From Paulinella micropora (taxonomy: Eukaryota; Cercozoa; Imbricatea; Euglyphida), in assembly GCA_009731375.1 (NCBI GenBank), contig BJOX01000086.1, positions 924,387 to 988,386 on the forward strand: DNA of 64,000 nucleotides. The letters run 5' to 3'. This document shows, piece after piece, positions 52,816-61,682 of this stretch. The translations under genes and the position numbers were made by a program. The notes beneath the pieces were generated by a model. It ran no database searches and was not told the origin of the DNA. It saw nothing but the letters and a program-made list of their open reading frames with translations. Numbering within the stretch: position 1 is the first letter of the stretch; each line of letters starts with the position of its first letter.

Positions 52816-53762
52816 AACGTTCCGGGTAGTGGATCACCTCCACCGCCCTCTAGTGTGATGACCGTTCGCTCCTCTTCCCATCGTCCAACTCGTCTTTCAC
52901 TGTAAGCCGACTCCCCCTGTGCTGCAATCACATCACTAGTGCCACCACTTCGACCCATTGTCGTAGCTGATGTGTTTAGCCCAGCACGCCGTTGCGCCAA
53001 CGCCTGCTCTGTAGCCGCCTCAATCGAAGACAGTTGATATACCCAGGGGAAGTAACGTTCTTTGGCACGTAGCAACACCCGTTCCGGTTCCGAGGTCACA
53101 TGCCTCTTCGCCTCTTGCAGTATGTCCCAGCTCGCCTGTACATACTCGTTTGCTTCTTTGGGCGGGCCCATCAGCAGCAAGATGTCGTTGTACCTCGGTT
53201 GTAGCGCCATAGCACTCTCCCCCACGTCCGGTCTGACGGTACAATACCTCAGCAGCCTTCTGTAGGCCACATCCCCTCTTCGTCTCGTTTCATTCAGACT
53301 ATGAGGTCCCAACCCCCGAGGCTCGCGGCCACTCTCGACGACTTTAACCCAGTCTTCCTTGCCTTCGTTCTGCGTCCATTTGCAGAACTCCTTATGGGCT
53401 GGGTAGTCGATTCTCTGGCACCCTCTATCGCAGTACGCCACCATTTTGCATCTAGAGCACATATTGGGCTTGGCAAGCTGGGTGACACTACATGCTTCAC
53501 ATTCCAAGGGTACCGGCGTGTCTTTGCCACAGGGTTCAGCCCCCGACAGTCCACTAGCCCATTGCTCCCATTCGTCCGGAGAGATGCGGAGATTGTAGTA
53601 CCACTTCCACCAATGCAGCTCCGCCAGGGGAGCATTGTTGAACACCGTACAGAAGTCGGCCACGTTCACCGTCCCATTGCTTTGGTTCCCTTCAGCCTCG
53701 CTCTCCGGTGGTGCCACAAAAACGAACCTTGTCTCATTTGAGCCATAAATGCATACCCACAC
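52734..53762 (-). CDS. MYND-finger segment of the copia polyprotein
   Basis: 342 codons in a frame different from the ORFs on either side, overlapping them by 97 and 82 nt. At about residues 88-125 it has C-x2-C...C-x2-C-x4-YC-x3-CQ-x5-H-x3-C (CEACSVTQL, CSRCKMVAYC, GCQRIDYPAHKEFC), the complete Cys/His set of a MYND zinc finger, a protein-interaction module. The rest (WYYNLRISPDEWEQWASG, RYNDILLLMGPPKEANEYV) is helical and unrecognised. It lies between nucleocapsid and protease, where copia elements usually have only a linker. It could be an inserted host module or part of an extended Gag. The tail frame becomes nonsense after the overlap with pol. Confidence 0.75.
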   Translation of the reverse strand: MWVCIYGSNETRFVFVAPPESEAEGNQSNGTVNVADFCTVFNNAPLAELHWWKWYYNLRISPDEWEQWASGLSGAEPCGKDTPVPLECEACSVTQLAKPNMCSRCKMVAYCDRGCQRIDYPAHKEFCKWTQNEGKEDWVKVVESGREPRGLGPHSLNETRRRGDVAYRRLLRYCTVRPDVGESAMALQPRYNDILLLMGPPKEANEYVQASWDILQEAKRHVTSEPERVLLRAKERYFPWVYQLSSIEAATEQALAQRRAGLNTSATTMGRSGGTSDVIAAQGESAYSERRVGRWEEERTVITLEGGGGDPLPGTLWMMKRNHQTRRLRSWLATMHKMVMWK

Positions 53763-54658
53763 GTCTTCTCACCCTTCTTAGGTATCACCCGCAGTCCCGA
53801 ACCATCCGCCGCCGGAGCCAGGTACTCCTCCTCACCCACTGCATATCTTGGAACAGGATCAACCATCGTTGCTCGCCTTTGACGTCTTAGATCAAACGCC
53901 ATACACGACACGGCCGCGGCGGGGGGGTTCCTCGGGGCACCAGAACCTTTGCGTCCTTGGTCTCTCCCTCCATTTGCCGCGACATCTTTCTTCGGTTTTT
54001 CTTCATTAGGAATTTTCTTGCGGTACCTGTCCTTGAGCGTTGGGCACGACTTGCCTACATGCTCGTGCCCAGGTATGCGACACTTCTCCATGCACCTGAA
54101 GTACTTGTGGCCTTTTGAACAGTTGTAGCACTCCAGCTTCGGCCTATCGCTCTTGCCGCCCTTATCCCCCTTGTCGCTCTTGCCACCTTTCGCTTGCCCG
54201 TTCGCCCACATCGCCGCCTCCTCTTTGGTAGCCATCCTCTGCTCTTCATTAGCGATTACTCTCCTTTCGAAGGCCGCTTCGAAGTCGTCCCACTCCAGCG
54301 ATGGATTGGTAACTTGCGCATCCAAGAACGGCTTCCACAAATGCTTCTCTGCACACTTTGCCAGGGCGGTCTTCACGAACTGCATCTGCAGTGTGACACT
54401 GACCGGTTCACCATGATCCTCTAGGAACTCACAATGACTCATAAAGTCCCTCAGCTGTGCCATCATATCATCTTTAGCATTAAATTGCCAGTTGCTTACG
54501 ATGCTGTTCCTTTTCTGCTTCTGGTGGGCCGCATTCCCTTGGTAGCGTTGACGCAGGATGCCGACGAGCTCCTCCGGTCCCAGCGCAGGCTCTCTGACCA
54601 AGTGTCGGACAATCCTCTCCGCCGGCGATCCGTACTCTAGCGCTTTGTACAACCACAT
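53666..54658 (-). CDS. Copia Gag, capsid and nucleocapsid part
   Basis: 330 codons. Residues 1-170 match the layout of a copia Gag (LYKALEYGSPAERIVRHL, YQGNAAHQKQKRNSIV, helices). At about 185-200 is CYNCSKGHKYFRC, a C-x2-C-x3-H-x4-C knuckle one residue shorter than the retroviral CCHC, with a second Cys/His group CRIPGHEHVGKSC nearby. Lys/Gly-rich segments flank it. It continues from the N-terminal gag frame via a frameshift near 54690, and passes to the MYND frame near 53760. It packages the RNA into particles. Confidence 0.78.
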   Translation of the reverse strand: MWLYKALEYGSPAERIVRHLVREPALGPEELVGILRQRYQGNAAHQKQKRNSIVSNWQFNAKDDMMAQLRDFMSHCEFLEDHGEPVSVTLQMQFVKTALAKCAEKHLWKPFLDAQVTNPSLEWDDFEAAFERRVIANEEQRMATKEEAAMWANGQAKGGKSDKGDKGGKSDRPKLECYNCSKGHKYFRCMEKCRIPGHEHVGKSCPTLKDRYRKKIPNEEKPKKDVAANGGRDQGRKGSGAPRNPPAAAVSCMAFDLRRQRRATMVDPVPRYAVGEEEYLAPAADGSGLRVIPKKGEKTCGYAFMAQMRQGSFLWHHRRARLKGTKAMGR

Positions 54659-55035
54659 GAAGATCTGCGCCCTTCTGGCAGCCTATGATCTTCCGTCGCT
54701 GTTGCATGGTCAAAGTAATGCCATCTCCTGCCCCCGGTCCAGCTTTTGCGTCCGCAGGAGCCTTTGCCTCCCTCGCCTTAGCCTCTCTCTTGTTCTCCTT
54801 CCGGTCCCCGTAAGCCGCATCCGGTGCTCCCGCCGCAGGCTCAGCTTCAATCTCGGACCGCCATCTCAGCACATCAGCCAAAGGCGCGACATATTCCCAG
54901 CATTCGACCGAGGACAAATCCGCCCTTGCCTGCGCAAACCAGTCATCCCAGCTTCTCCCCTTAATACCATCGATGAACGCAGGCGCCTTGCCTTGCAATC
55001 ACAGTCGCCGCATCCTTCGTCGCAGAAGCACTCAT
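54480..55035 (-). pseudogene. Copia Gag N-terminus, frameshifted
   Basis: The ATG at 55033-55035 opens MSASATKDAATVI, and after a one-base shift near 54995 the neighbouring frame continues QGKAPAFIDGIKGRSWDDWF and VLRWRSEIEAEPAAG, an Ala/Lys-rich stretch, and TMQQRRKIIG. Near 54690 the coding frame switches again to the ORF 54658-53666. Two shifts within 350 bp make this copy's Gag defective unless they are sequence errors. Confidence 0.65.
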
Positions 55036-55039
55036 AACC
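55031..55039 (-). promoter_or_regulatory. Copia primer-binding site, half-tRNA type, containing the gag AUG
   Basis: Immediately after the 5' LTR the minus strand reads GGTTATGAG, complementary to CUCAUAACC, the anticodon loop and adjoining stem bases of initiator tRNA-Met. Drosophila copia and yeast Ty5 prime from a 5'-half initiator tRNA-Met at this position. The gag ATG (55033-55035) lies inside it. Complementarity beyond nine bases is not evident. Confidence 0.6.
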
Positions 55040-55332
55040 CAATGTATTTATAAATCAGGTAGCTTAGTTGACAGAGGCCGGGTTGAAGACCGGGACACTT
55101 TGGTAGTTCGCAGTTGAACAGATTGTGAGAGATTTATTGAGTAAAATTATTACCGCCAAACTGAAGGCGGCAAAACCATAACATGTGACTGGCTGACAAT
55201 GCCAAATTCATTAATTAGGTCAGTCGTAAATAATTGGTAAATCAGTCCTATCGACATATAATAAATGACGTAACTGTCATATCACGAGTAACTGCTGTCA
55301 GAAATTATTCTAACCGTTATTGTAATGTAAAG
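55040..55332 (-). repeat. 5' LTR of the copia element (293 bp)
   Basis: Pairs with 48687-48979; the flanking CATAG is at 55333-55337. The shared core includes GTAGCTTAGTTGACAGAGG and GGTTGAAGACCGGGACAC on the plus strand. Confidence 0.92.
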
Positions 55333-55337
55333 CATAG

Positions 55338-57382
55338 ATGGGCAGACGACCCCACCGGCTAGCGACGGGGACAGAGAAGGTGAGGCAGACGATGCTGTCA
55401 CTGCTCCCACAGTCGCCGATGGCAAGTCTGGTAGCACCGTGACGGCGCCCGAACCTGCAGCCCCAGCGGCCGAAGCACTGAGGTTACGAACCCGTCCGGC
55501 GGCAATGCGACGGCTGGCACAGCTTCCACTAGTCAAGAGCCGACTTCATCGAGTAGCTCCCGGGATGCCCTGAAGTCACAAACCCGCAGCGGTGTACCTT
55601 TCAGTGGTAGCACCGTCCTTATGATGGCTGCACCCACGGAGTCCGCCACTGAACAGTACCAACATCGATTGAGAGAGATAAGGAAGTTGAAGTTCGACCA
55701 GGTATCAATAGGATACACGCTGCGTCTCTTCCTCTCCAATCTTATTCTTTTCATGACCCGGTCAGAGGCCGAAATCTTCCTCAATGCGTGGTCACTGCTG
55801 CAAGGATCTCTTTTACGGACTCCTACGTGAAGCCCCTGCAGCTTTTGCCATGGGTTTGGTTAGATTATCGCGTAGACTCACGATGGAAAGTGGATATAGT
55901 TAAACTTTACGATGTCACCAAATCTTTTGGCCCAAGCTACAGGAACGACATGAAGCGACGAGCGAAAGAAGATCTGGCTACCTTTATCACACGCTTGCAG
56001 AAGCTTTTTAGGCAACTGAAGAACGAAGGCCTAGTGGCCGAGGAAGCCCATACGTATGAGGTAGCCCGGCGATGTGTCTCCCCTACGGAGATACAACACA
56101 TAGAGTTCATGCAGGAAGAACGAAAGAAAAGAGGTATCCCTCCGACTCGCACGTTAGAACAACTGAAGTACCTCATTCTCAAAGCCAACCCATATACCTT
56201 GACAGATTGCGACCCCAAGATGATCCTGACGGCCCCGAGTCCGACTCCAGTCGACGCCCTCCTCGCAAGGAGAAGGCCAAGCAGAGCACCAAGAAGACGA
56301 GGACCAAGTGGCCCCGCGACATCCCTTCGGGCAGTCAACTGCAAGTCGTGGCGAAGCAAGCGTCGGCGACCCATTCGCAGAGTAAGCCGACGTCCGGCCT
56401 GAAATCGGACCAACGCAAAGGCAGTGCGTCTTTGCGTTCGTCTGACAGGAAAACAAACAGGACTATCCGCTTCTCTGGAGCCAACGCCATCGAGATCACC
56501 AAGCCGGCCCAGTGGACGAAGGACCCCGCCAAGGAGAATCGCGCACCGCACAACNNNNNNNNNNAAACAAACAGGACTATCCGCTTCTCTGGAGCCAACG
56601 CCATCGAGATCACCAAGCCGGCCCAGTGGACGAAGGACCCCGCCAAGGAGAATCGCGCGCCGCACAACAAGCGCTCCGAACCATGCTCCTACTGCAAGCA
56701 CTTTGGAAAGGCAGACAAACCAGGTCCTAACCACACTTTATAAGTTTGTAGGACACGCATGCACGACTTGGAGAAGGGACTCAACTCCCACTGGTGCCCT
56801 CCGCGGTCTTCGAAGCAACGCTCCGGCCCCGGACAGAAGGATCGCCGCGGCAAACAGCGCAAGGAGGCCTCGGTGTCGGCGGTGATGACCGCCCAGGCAA
56901 CGGTAGACGACCCCGACCAGGTAAGAACCAGAAAAGTATTTGACGCCGAGATCGATATGGCTCTCGAATGCCGCTATGTCGTTCCCGGACGTCTGCGTAA
57001 GGTAAATGTCCTTCAAGGACGGGTCCTGGCTATCGGACTGAATCAAGGCATTGACAACGCACTTGACATCTTTGTCATCGTTGACACAGGGTGCAATACC
57101 TTGGGCCTTATTCACCCACGCTTGACTTTAAAGCTGGGTCTATCGTACTGCTCAGGGAATAATCACGATGATTAGGGGTATACGGTTGTATATCAAAGTC
57201 CATAGCACGCGAGGCTGGGATGAGATATACCTCTACACCTCCCAACATGTTCCCCCGGGCGCGGATATTTTGCTTGGTACTGCCCTTATCATGCAGACCA
57301 ACATTTCCACGGATCGCCTCTTCACCCCGATGGCATCCGGCCAACAATGGCAGGCTTTGCCGACACGGGCGGAGAACGAACA
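55338..57382 (+). pseudogene. Gag-protease remnant of another LTR retroelement
   Basis: Plus-strand pieces in Gag-PR order. An Ala/Pro-rich N-terminal part and TESATEQYQHRLREIRKLKF (to about 55828) precede a frameshift near 55790. A retrotransposon-gag capsid-like region follows (about 55815-56200: SYVKPLQLLPWVWLDYRVDS, LATFITRLQKLFRQLKNEGL). After another shift comes a basic Ser/Lys-rich linker, then CSYCKHFGKADKPGPNH as a degenerate zinc knuckle (about 56685-56735), then a retropepsin with FVIVDTGCNTLGLIHPRL (DTG at about 57085) and VPPGADILLGTALI. The remnant stops exactly at 57382, the inversion breakpoint. No RT is seen here. A short assembly duplication interrupts the linker. Confidence 0.72.
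56451..56668 (+). repeat. 104-bp duplication across a 10-N gap
   Basis: 56451-56554 and 56565-56668 are the same sequence with one difference, separated by N at 56555-56564. A contig-overlap artefact is the simplest explanation. Confidence 0.85.
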
Positions 57383-57469
57383 AACGAGACATCATTCTCT
57401 TTTTTGAGTACTGTGTTTGGTTATATTACCGACTTACTCTTCCATTGAGCTATCGTTGGGGATAGTACA
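57383..57469 (+). repeat. Last 87 bp of the split gypsy LTR, with target duplication
   Basis: Complement of 27942-28028 with one change. It begins at AACGAGACATC, exactly where the LTR part at 17954 stops, and ends GATAGTACA followed by CAGC (57470-57473), matching the GCTG beside the 5' LTR. 131 plus 87 equals the 218 bp of the intact 5' LTR. Confidence 0.92.
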
Positions 57470-57620
57470 CAGCTCCGGTTCAAGTGATAGAATTTTTTGA
57501 AAACTGGCTACTGAAACGCGGTTGCCATATGGCAATTTTTGTTGCCATATGGCATCCCTATGCCGGGTGCTCAGCTTTTTTTCACAACTTAAATTACGGC
57601 AGATTTCTCAAAAACTACTA

Positions 57621-57899
57621 TTACTGGATACATTCAAGTGTCAAACTCAGCCAGCGAATTTGAGTTAAGTATCAGATTTCAGATTAGCGGTCAGATTTTA
57701 GATTAGTGGTCAGAATTCAAATTAGTTTAATTTAACGGTAATATTTCGCAAAAATTATGCAGATTTTGCGGACGGATATAGCAGTTAAATTGAACTAATT
57801 TGAATTCTGACCACTAATCTGAAATCTGGCCGCTAATCTGAAATCTGCTCCTTAACACAAATTCTATGGCTGAGTTTGACACTTGAATGTACCCAGTAA
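57621..57899. mobile_element. Foldback MITE, 279 bp, TA target duplication
   Basis: Long imperfect inverted repeat. The left arm starts TTACTGGATACATTCAAGTG, and the right arm ends with the complement of TTACTGGGTACATTCAAGTG. Arms of about 110 bp enclose a loop near 57736-57784. Both ends are flanked by TA (57619-57620 and 57900-57901). TA duplication and terminal inverted repeats fit a Tc1/mariner-type MITE. It has no ORF. Confidence 0.75.
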
Positions 57900-57901
57900 T
57901 A

Positions 57902-58424
57902 AACTGATAAGCATATATATCCTCACCATAGTGAAATATTTAAAGAACTTGAATATATATATGAGGAATCCTATGCGTAAATAATATAATATTATAAATT
58001 CAAAAAAATCAAAGCCCTCCCTAAGGACTTTTTCCTTATGTTGAATTTATTAATACATATTCCATTTGAACAGTAACAGTCTCTTAAATTTGAATACCTG
58101 TACATGAGACATCCCGGCTGGGGAGATTCAATATTAAGCCAAGCCTGTCCTACTACTAGTAAGTCTCCGGAACAGAGGCAGTGATTCAGACTCGGAAGCA
58201 TTAGCGGTGTAACTTAAACTTAATAATGACTTCAATGCTTCTATCAATGCAAGGATCCGAAGTTCACAGTTTGATTTTACGCAAGCACTATTTTACCGGT
58301 AATGAAATACTTGCCTCTCGAACTATAGTCTACGCTACTGATTGAAGTTATTACGGTACCGGTAATAAAGAGGAAGAGGGCTGAGGAGGAGGAGGGGTGG
58401 GGGGGGGGGGGGGGGGGGGGGGGG
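57902..58424. other. AT-rich stretch, then poly-G at a gap
   Basis: No gene or RNA recognised. The segment ends in about 25 G before N at 58425-58700. Confidence 0.6.
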
Positions 58425-58729
58425 NNNNNNNNNNNNNNNNNNNNNNNNNNNNNNNNNNNNNNNNNNNNNNNNNNNNNNNNNNNNNNNNNNNNNNNNNNNN
58501 NNNNNNNNNNNNNNNNNNNNNNNNNNNNNNNNNNNNNNNNNNNNNNNNNNNNNNNNNNNNNNNNNNNNNNNNNNNNNNNNNNNNNNNNNNNNNNNNNNNN
58601 NNNNNNNNNNNNNNNNNNNNNNNNNNNNNNNNNNNNNNNNNNNNNNNNNNNNNNNNNNNNNNNNNNNNNNNNNNNNNNNNNNNNNNNNNNNNNNNNNNNN
58701 GGGGGGGGCAAGGGTGGTCACCGGTAGAC

Positions 58730-58826
58730 TGTGTGTGAGTGTGTGTGTGTGTGTGTTTCACAGTTTGTGTGTGTGTGTGTGTGAGAGAGAGTGTGTGTGT
58801 GTGTGTGTGTGTGAGTATGTTTGTGT
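58730..58826. repeat. GT microsatellite
   Basis: (GT)n with GA interruptions directly after the gap. Confidence 0.95.
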
Positions 58827-58829
58827 GTG

Positions 58830-59421
58830 CTATGTCCATGCGCGCACATCGCTTTTCTGGAAACGCTGTGCTGCGGTGAGTGCCATGGTCTTGGTGTGGT
58901 TGGCATCAACCAGGTGAGGTATGCGGTACAGAGGCTTAGGCTTGGCGGTGGAGCTGTTGCTGCCTGTCTGACACTCCACTGAGACGGTGCTGGCAGCCGC
59001 CAGTCGCAGGAGTGCGTCCAATCCTTCTATCACCTCTTCAGAATTAGAGGCTCCCAAAGCACGGCACAGTCCCTCTCGCACTGCAATGTCTTGCGCGTCC
59101 TAACGGCATTCAAAGTACCAAATTGAAAAATTGCGATCCTATTGTTCTACATCAATCAAAGTGCTGTGACAATTTTGAAGCCGTCGCTTAAAGCTCAGGA
59201 CAGGGGCTTTCTAATGACGCGCTCTGCATCGTCATATCTCAAATATTGATCGCGAAAAATGAGCTCAATCTTGAATGATTTTACCTGACGGCATGCGTAC
59301 ACGAGCTTTGCGGGGTGCTCGTCTGTCTGCTGGAGAGTGGTTGCTTGGCCCAGCTCACCGAGCCTTTCCCACTGCCACAACCGTGCCTGTTCTAGGCAGG
59401 TTCTTTGCCGCTCTGCTAACG
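58830..59421 (-). CDS. Two-exon host gene fragment, function unknown
   Basis: Minus strand: exon 59421-59285 (acceptor CTTGTTGTCAG after a GTTCTT-rich intron; donor GTAAAATC) encodes AERQRTCLEQARLWQWERLG and ends YACRQ. A 185-nt intron (59100-59284, acceptor GCCGTTAG) is removed. Exon 59099-58830 continues in frame: AQDIAVREGLCRALGASNSE, EVIEGLDALLRLAAAST, then a stop. The join keeps a helical, host-like protein. No family is recognised. The 5' exons would lie beyond the microsatellite at 59422-59580. The end, in GT-repeat-adjacent sequence, may instead be another donor. Confidence 0.55.
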
Positions 59422-59580
59422 CTGACAACAAGAACAAGAACAACAAGAACAGGAACAAGAACAAGAGAAACAACAAGAGAAACAACAAGAACAACAAGAA
59501 CAACAAGAACAACAAGAACAACGACAACGACAGCAACAAGAACAGCAAGAACAGCAAGAACAGCAAGAACAGCAACAAAG
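59422..59580. repeat. AACAAG hexamer/trimer microsatellite
   Basis: (AACAAG/AACAAC)n. On the minus strand its end provides the TTGTTGTCAG acceptor of the neighbouring gene. Confidence 0.92.
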
Positions 59581-59696
59581 ACGCTCCAGCTGCTTGTTTC
59601 CTTGACATTGAGTGGCAACAGCAACCTAACCTGCCTGTGCGAGACGCAGCGCGGGCAGCAAGGAGCCTTCTCGCAACGCCTGCACGAGCCTATAAT

Positions 59697-59710
59697 GGTG
59701 ATGATTATGG

Positions 59711-59743
<33 letters not shown>

Positions 59744-59800
59744 GGATGATGACGACGACGATGACGAGGATGATGTTGATAATAATAATAATAATAATAG
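59697..59800. repeat. GAT and AAT microsatellites
   Basis: (GATGAT)n grading into (GAC)n and (AATAAT)n. Confidence 0.92.
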
Positions 59801-59924
59801 GCTTCCTCAGACTATAGCATCAGATCCAGATCCTGGACATGTGCCTCCATTAATAATAATAATAATGATAATAGGCTTCCTCAGACTATAGCATCAGATC
59901 CAGATCCTGGACATGTGCCTCCAT
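59801..59924 (-). repeat. Two copies of a 52-bp SINE-like unit with ATT tails
   Basis: AGGCTTCCTCAGACTATAGC to GGACATGTGCCTCCAT occurs at 59801-59852 and 59872-59924, and again at 61757-61806. On the minus strand each starts ATGGAGGCACATGT and is followed by (TTA)n. Confidence 0.75.
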
Positions 59925-59949
59925 TAATAATGATAATAATAATAATAAT

Positions 59950-60085
59950 AGTGCTTCTCTGTCAATGGCTGATGCATTTCTGCACATGCGCCTCCATCGT
60001 CTCACCCGTGAGGGGAGTACGAAGAATTGACGATAGGCTGTAATGACACCCCCGCAAGGGCAGTTCCAACACTTCCAGACGGNNN
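59950..60085 (-). repeat. SINE-like element with TTA tail
   Basis: Minus strand: a 5' part with CTTCGTACTCCCCTC and GGTGAGACG, a 3' part ATGGAGGCGCATGTGCAG and CAGCCATTGACAGAGAAGCAC, then (TATTAT)n. Related copies are at 61911-61968 and 62034-62160. N starts at 60083. Confidence 0.7.
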
Positions 60086-60236
60086 NNNNNNNNNNNNNNN
60101 NNNNNNNNNNNNNNNNNNNNNNNNNNNNNNNNNNNNNNNNNNNNNNNNNNNNNNNNNNNNNNNNNNNNNNNNNNNNNNNNNNNNNNNNNNNNNNNNNNNN
60201 NNNNNNNNTAATAATAATAGTAATAATAATAATATG

Positions 60237-60369
60237 TATGTATCTCCTGCCAATTGCTGAGCCAAAAGGCCAGGTGCATCCAGTCCTCCATTCCATAAGG
60301 AAAGTCTCCACACCAATCGGTGGAATAAAGGAAGTGACGGCATAGAACATTACTCTAGGAGCTTTATAC
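60237..60369 (-). repeat. SINE-like element, second subfamily
   Basis: About 130 bp, almost identical to 60864-60995. The minus strand contains CCACCGATTGGTGTGGAG, AATGGAGGACTGGATGCAC, CCTTTTGGCTCAGCAATTGG and ends GGAGATACA before (TATTAT)n. Confidence 0.72.
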
Positions 60370-60469
60370 NNNNNNNNNNNNNNNNNNNNNNNNNNNNNNN
60401 NNNNNNNNNNNNNNNNNAATAACAATACTATATCTGAGGCGTACTGATGCAGCTAATGGCATATCCTCA

Positions 60470-60835
60470 ACGGACATAAGCCTCCAATACCCTTGTTCGA
60501 GGTCCTCCACCCCCCCGTGTCAGTCTCTCGCCTGATGATCGGGGCCACCGATGGAGCTCCTGAGGGCAAGACTGCACTAAGCCGAGGTTATTCCGCAGTC
60601 CCAGCAACCTCTTGCAAGACGTCACCGAATGTGCAAGTGCATACACCAAGCGCGGTTGCTAGAGCTGCCTCGAAACCCCACCCATAACAATCTGGTGTCT
60701 GCTGGGTCCTGGGCTATCAACCAGCATATGCGGAGTTTAAGATCTTTTACGCGCGCAACGACCCTCCTCCCCAGCATCTACCACCAAAGGGTTATGAGTT
60801 GGCGTCACAGTTTAACGCCTTGAGGCCATTGGGCT
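60470..60835. other. Unique segment between SINE-like repeats
   Basis: No convincing ORF or RNA gene. It may be part of the 5' region of a longer repeat. Confidence 0.35.
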
Positions 60836-60863
60836 GAATAATAATAATAATAATAAGTAATAG

Positions 60864-60995
60864 TGTATCTCCTGCCAATTGCTGAGCCAAAAGGCCATGT
60901 GCATCCAGTCCTCCATTCCATAAGGAAAGTCTCCACACCAATCGGTGGAATAAAGGAAGTGACGGCATAGAACATTACTCTAGGAGCTTTATACC
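60864..60995 (-). repeat. SINE-like element, second subfamily, second copy
   Basis: Matches 60237-60369 with one or two changes and is likewise adjoined by (AAT)n on both sides. Confidence 0.72.
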
Positions 60996-61105
60996 AATCA
61001 GCCCATGGAAAGGACCGATGGCCTATGTACTCCCTAAATAATAAGTAATAATAATAGTAATAATAGTAATAATAATAATAATAATAATAAATAATAATAA
61101 TAATA

Positions 61106-61205
61106 TATATTGATCTGTCATGGCTGAGCCCGAGGGCCATGCGCCTCCATCCCTCGACCCAACAGGGATTACAGTGAGTATGTTGGGGAGGGAAGATTGA
61201 CTCTA
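61106..61205 (-). repeat. SINE-like element, third subfamily
   Basis: Minus strand contains GGGATGGAGGCGCATGGCC and GGGCTCAGCCATGACAGATC before (TATTAT)n. It shares the 3' domain ATGGAGGC-CATG and CAGCCAT-GACAG with its neighbours, but has a different 5' part. Confidence 0.6.
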
Positions 61206-61487
61206 ACCATCCTGCATAGAAGGCCCCAAAAGGAAGTCCCTACTACCCGCACAGTGTCGGGTACCTTGCAGGAAATCAACTACAAATGATTGATCTTCCC
61301 CGCGTGAGAGCTCCACGAGACTGGGTAGGTCCCGCATGGAGGTACTCACAGGGGTAGCAGACATTTCATGCGGTCTGCCAGCGCATGAGGACGTTTTGTG
61401 GTAAGTATCTGGGACGCCTCGAAACCCGTCACCACCCCTAGATCGCGGAATGTAAATACCCCTTTGATCCCACGTGGTGTATGTCTT

Positions 61488-61682
61488 ATAAAAAACAACA
61501 CAACGACATGGCCTCGGAACCAACACAACAACATAGCCTCGGAACCCACATCGACATAGCCTCGGAACCCACACAACAACAGAGCCTCGGAACCAACACA
61601 ACAACATAGCCTCGGAACCAACACAACAACATAGCCTCGGAGCCAACACAACGACATAGCCTCGAAACCAGTGGGAAGAGGC
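61488..61682. repeat. 25-bp tandem repeat CATAGCCTCGGAACCAACACAACAA
   Basis: About seven units of CATAGCCTCGGAACC plus ACACAACAA, some shortened. ORFs over it (Val/Leu/Cys/Arg-rich on the minus strand) are repeat-derived. Confidence 0.9.

Larger units (their letters stand above)
48687..55332 (-). mobile_element. Ty1/copia-type LTR retrotransposon, structurally complete
   Basis: 6646 bp with 293-bp LTRs at both ends (48687-48979 and 55040-55332), a 5-bp target duplication CATAG, a primer site (55031-55039), gag with a zinc knuckle, a MYND finger region, and a 1234-codon protease-integrase-RT-RNase H ORF in copia order (integrase before RT). The PPT abuts the 3' LTR. LTRs are nearly identical (for example one change in ATCCGG/ATCAGG), so it is young. 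Gag is broken by frameshifts whereas pol is open throughout. Confidence 0.93.
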
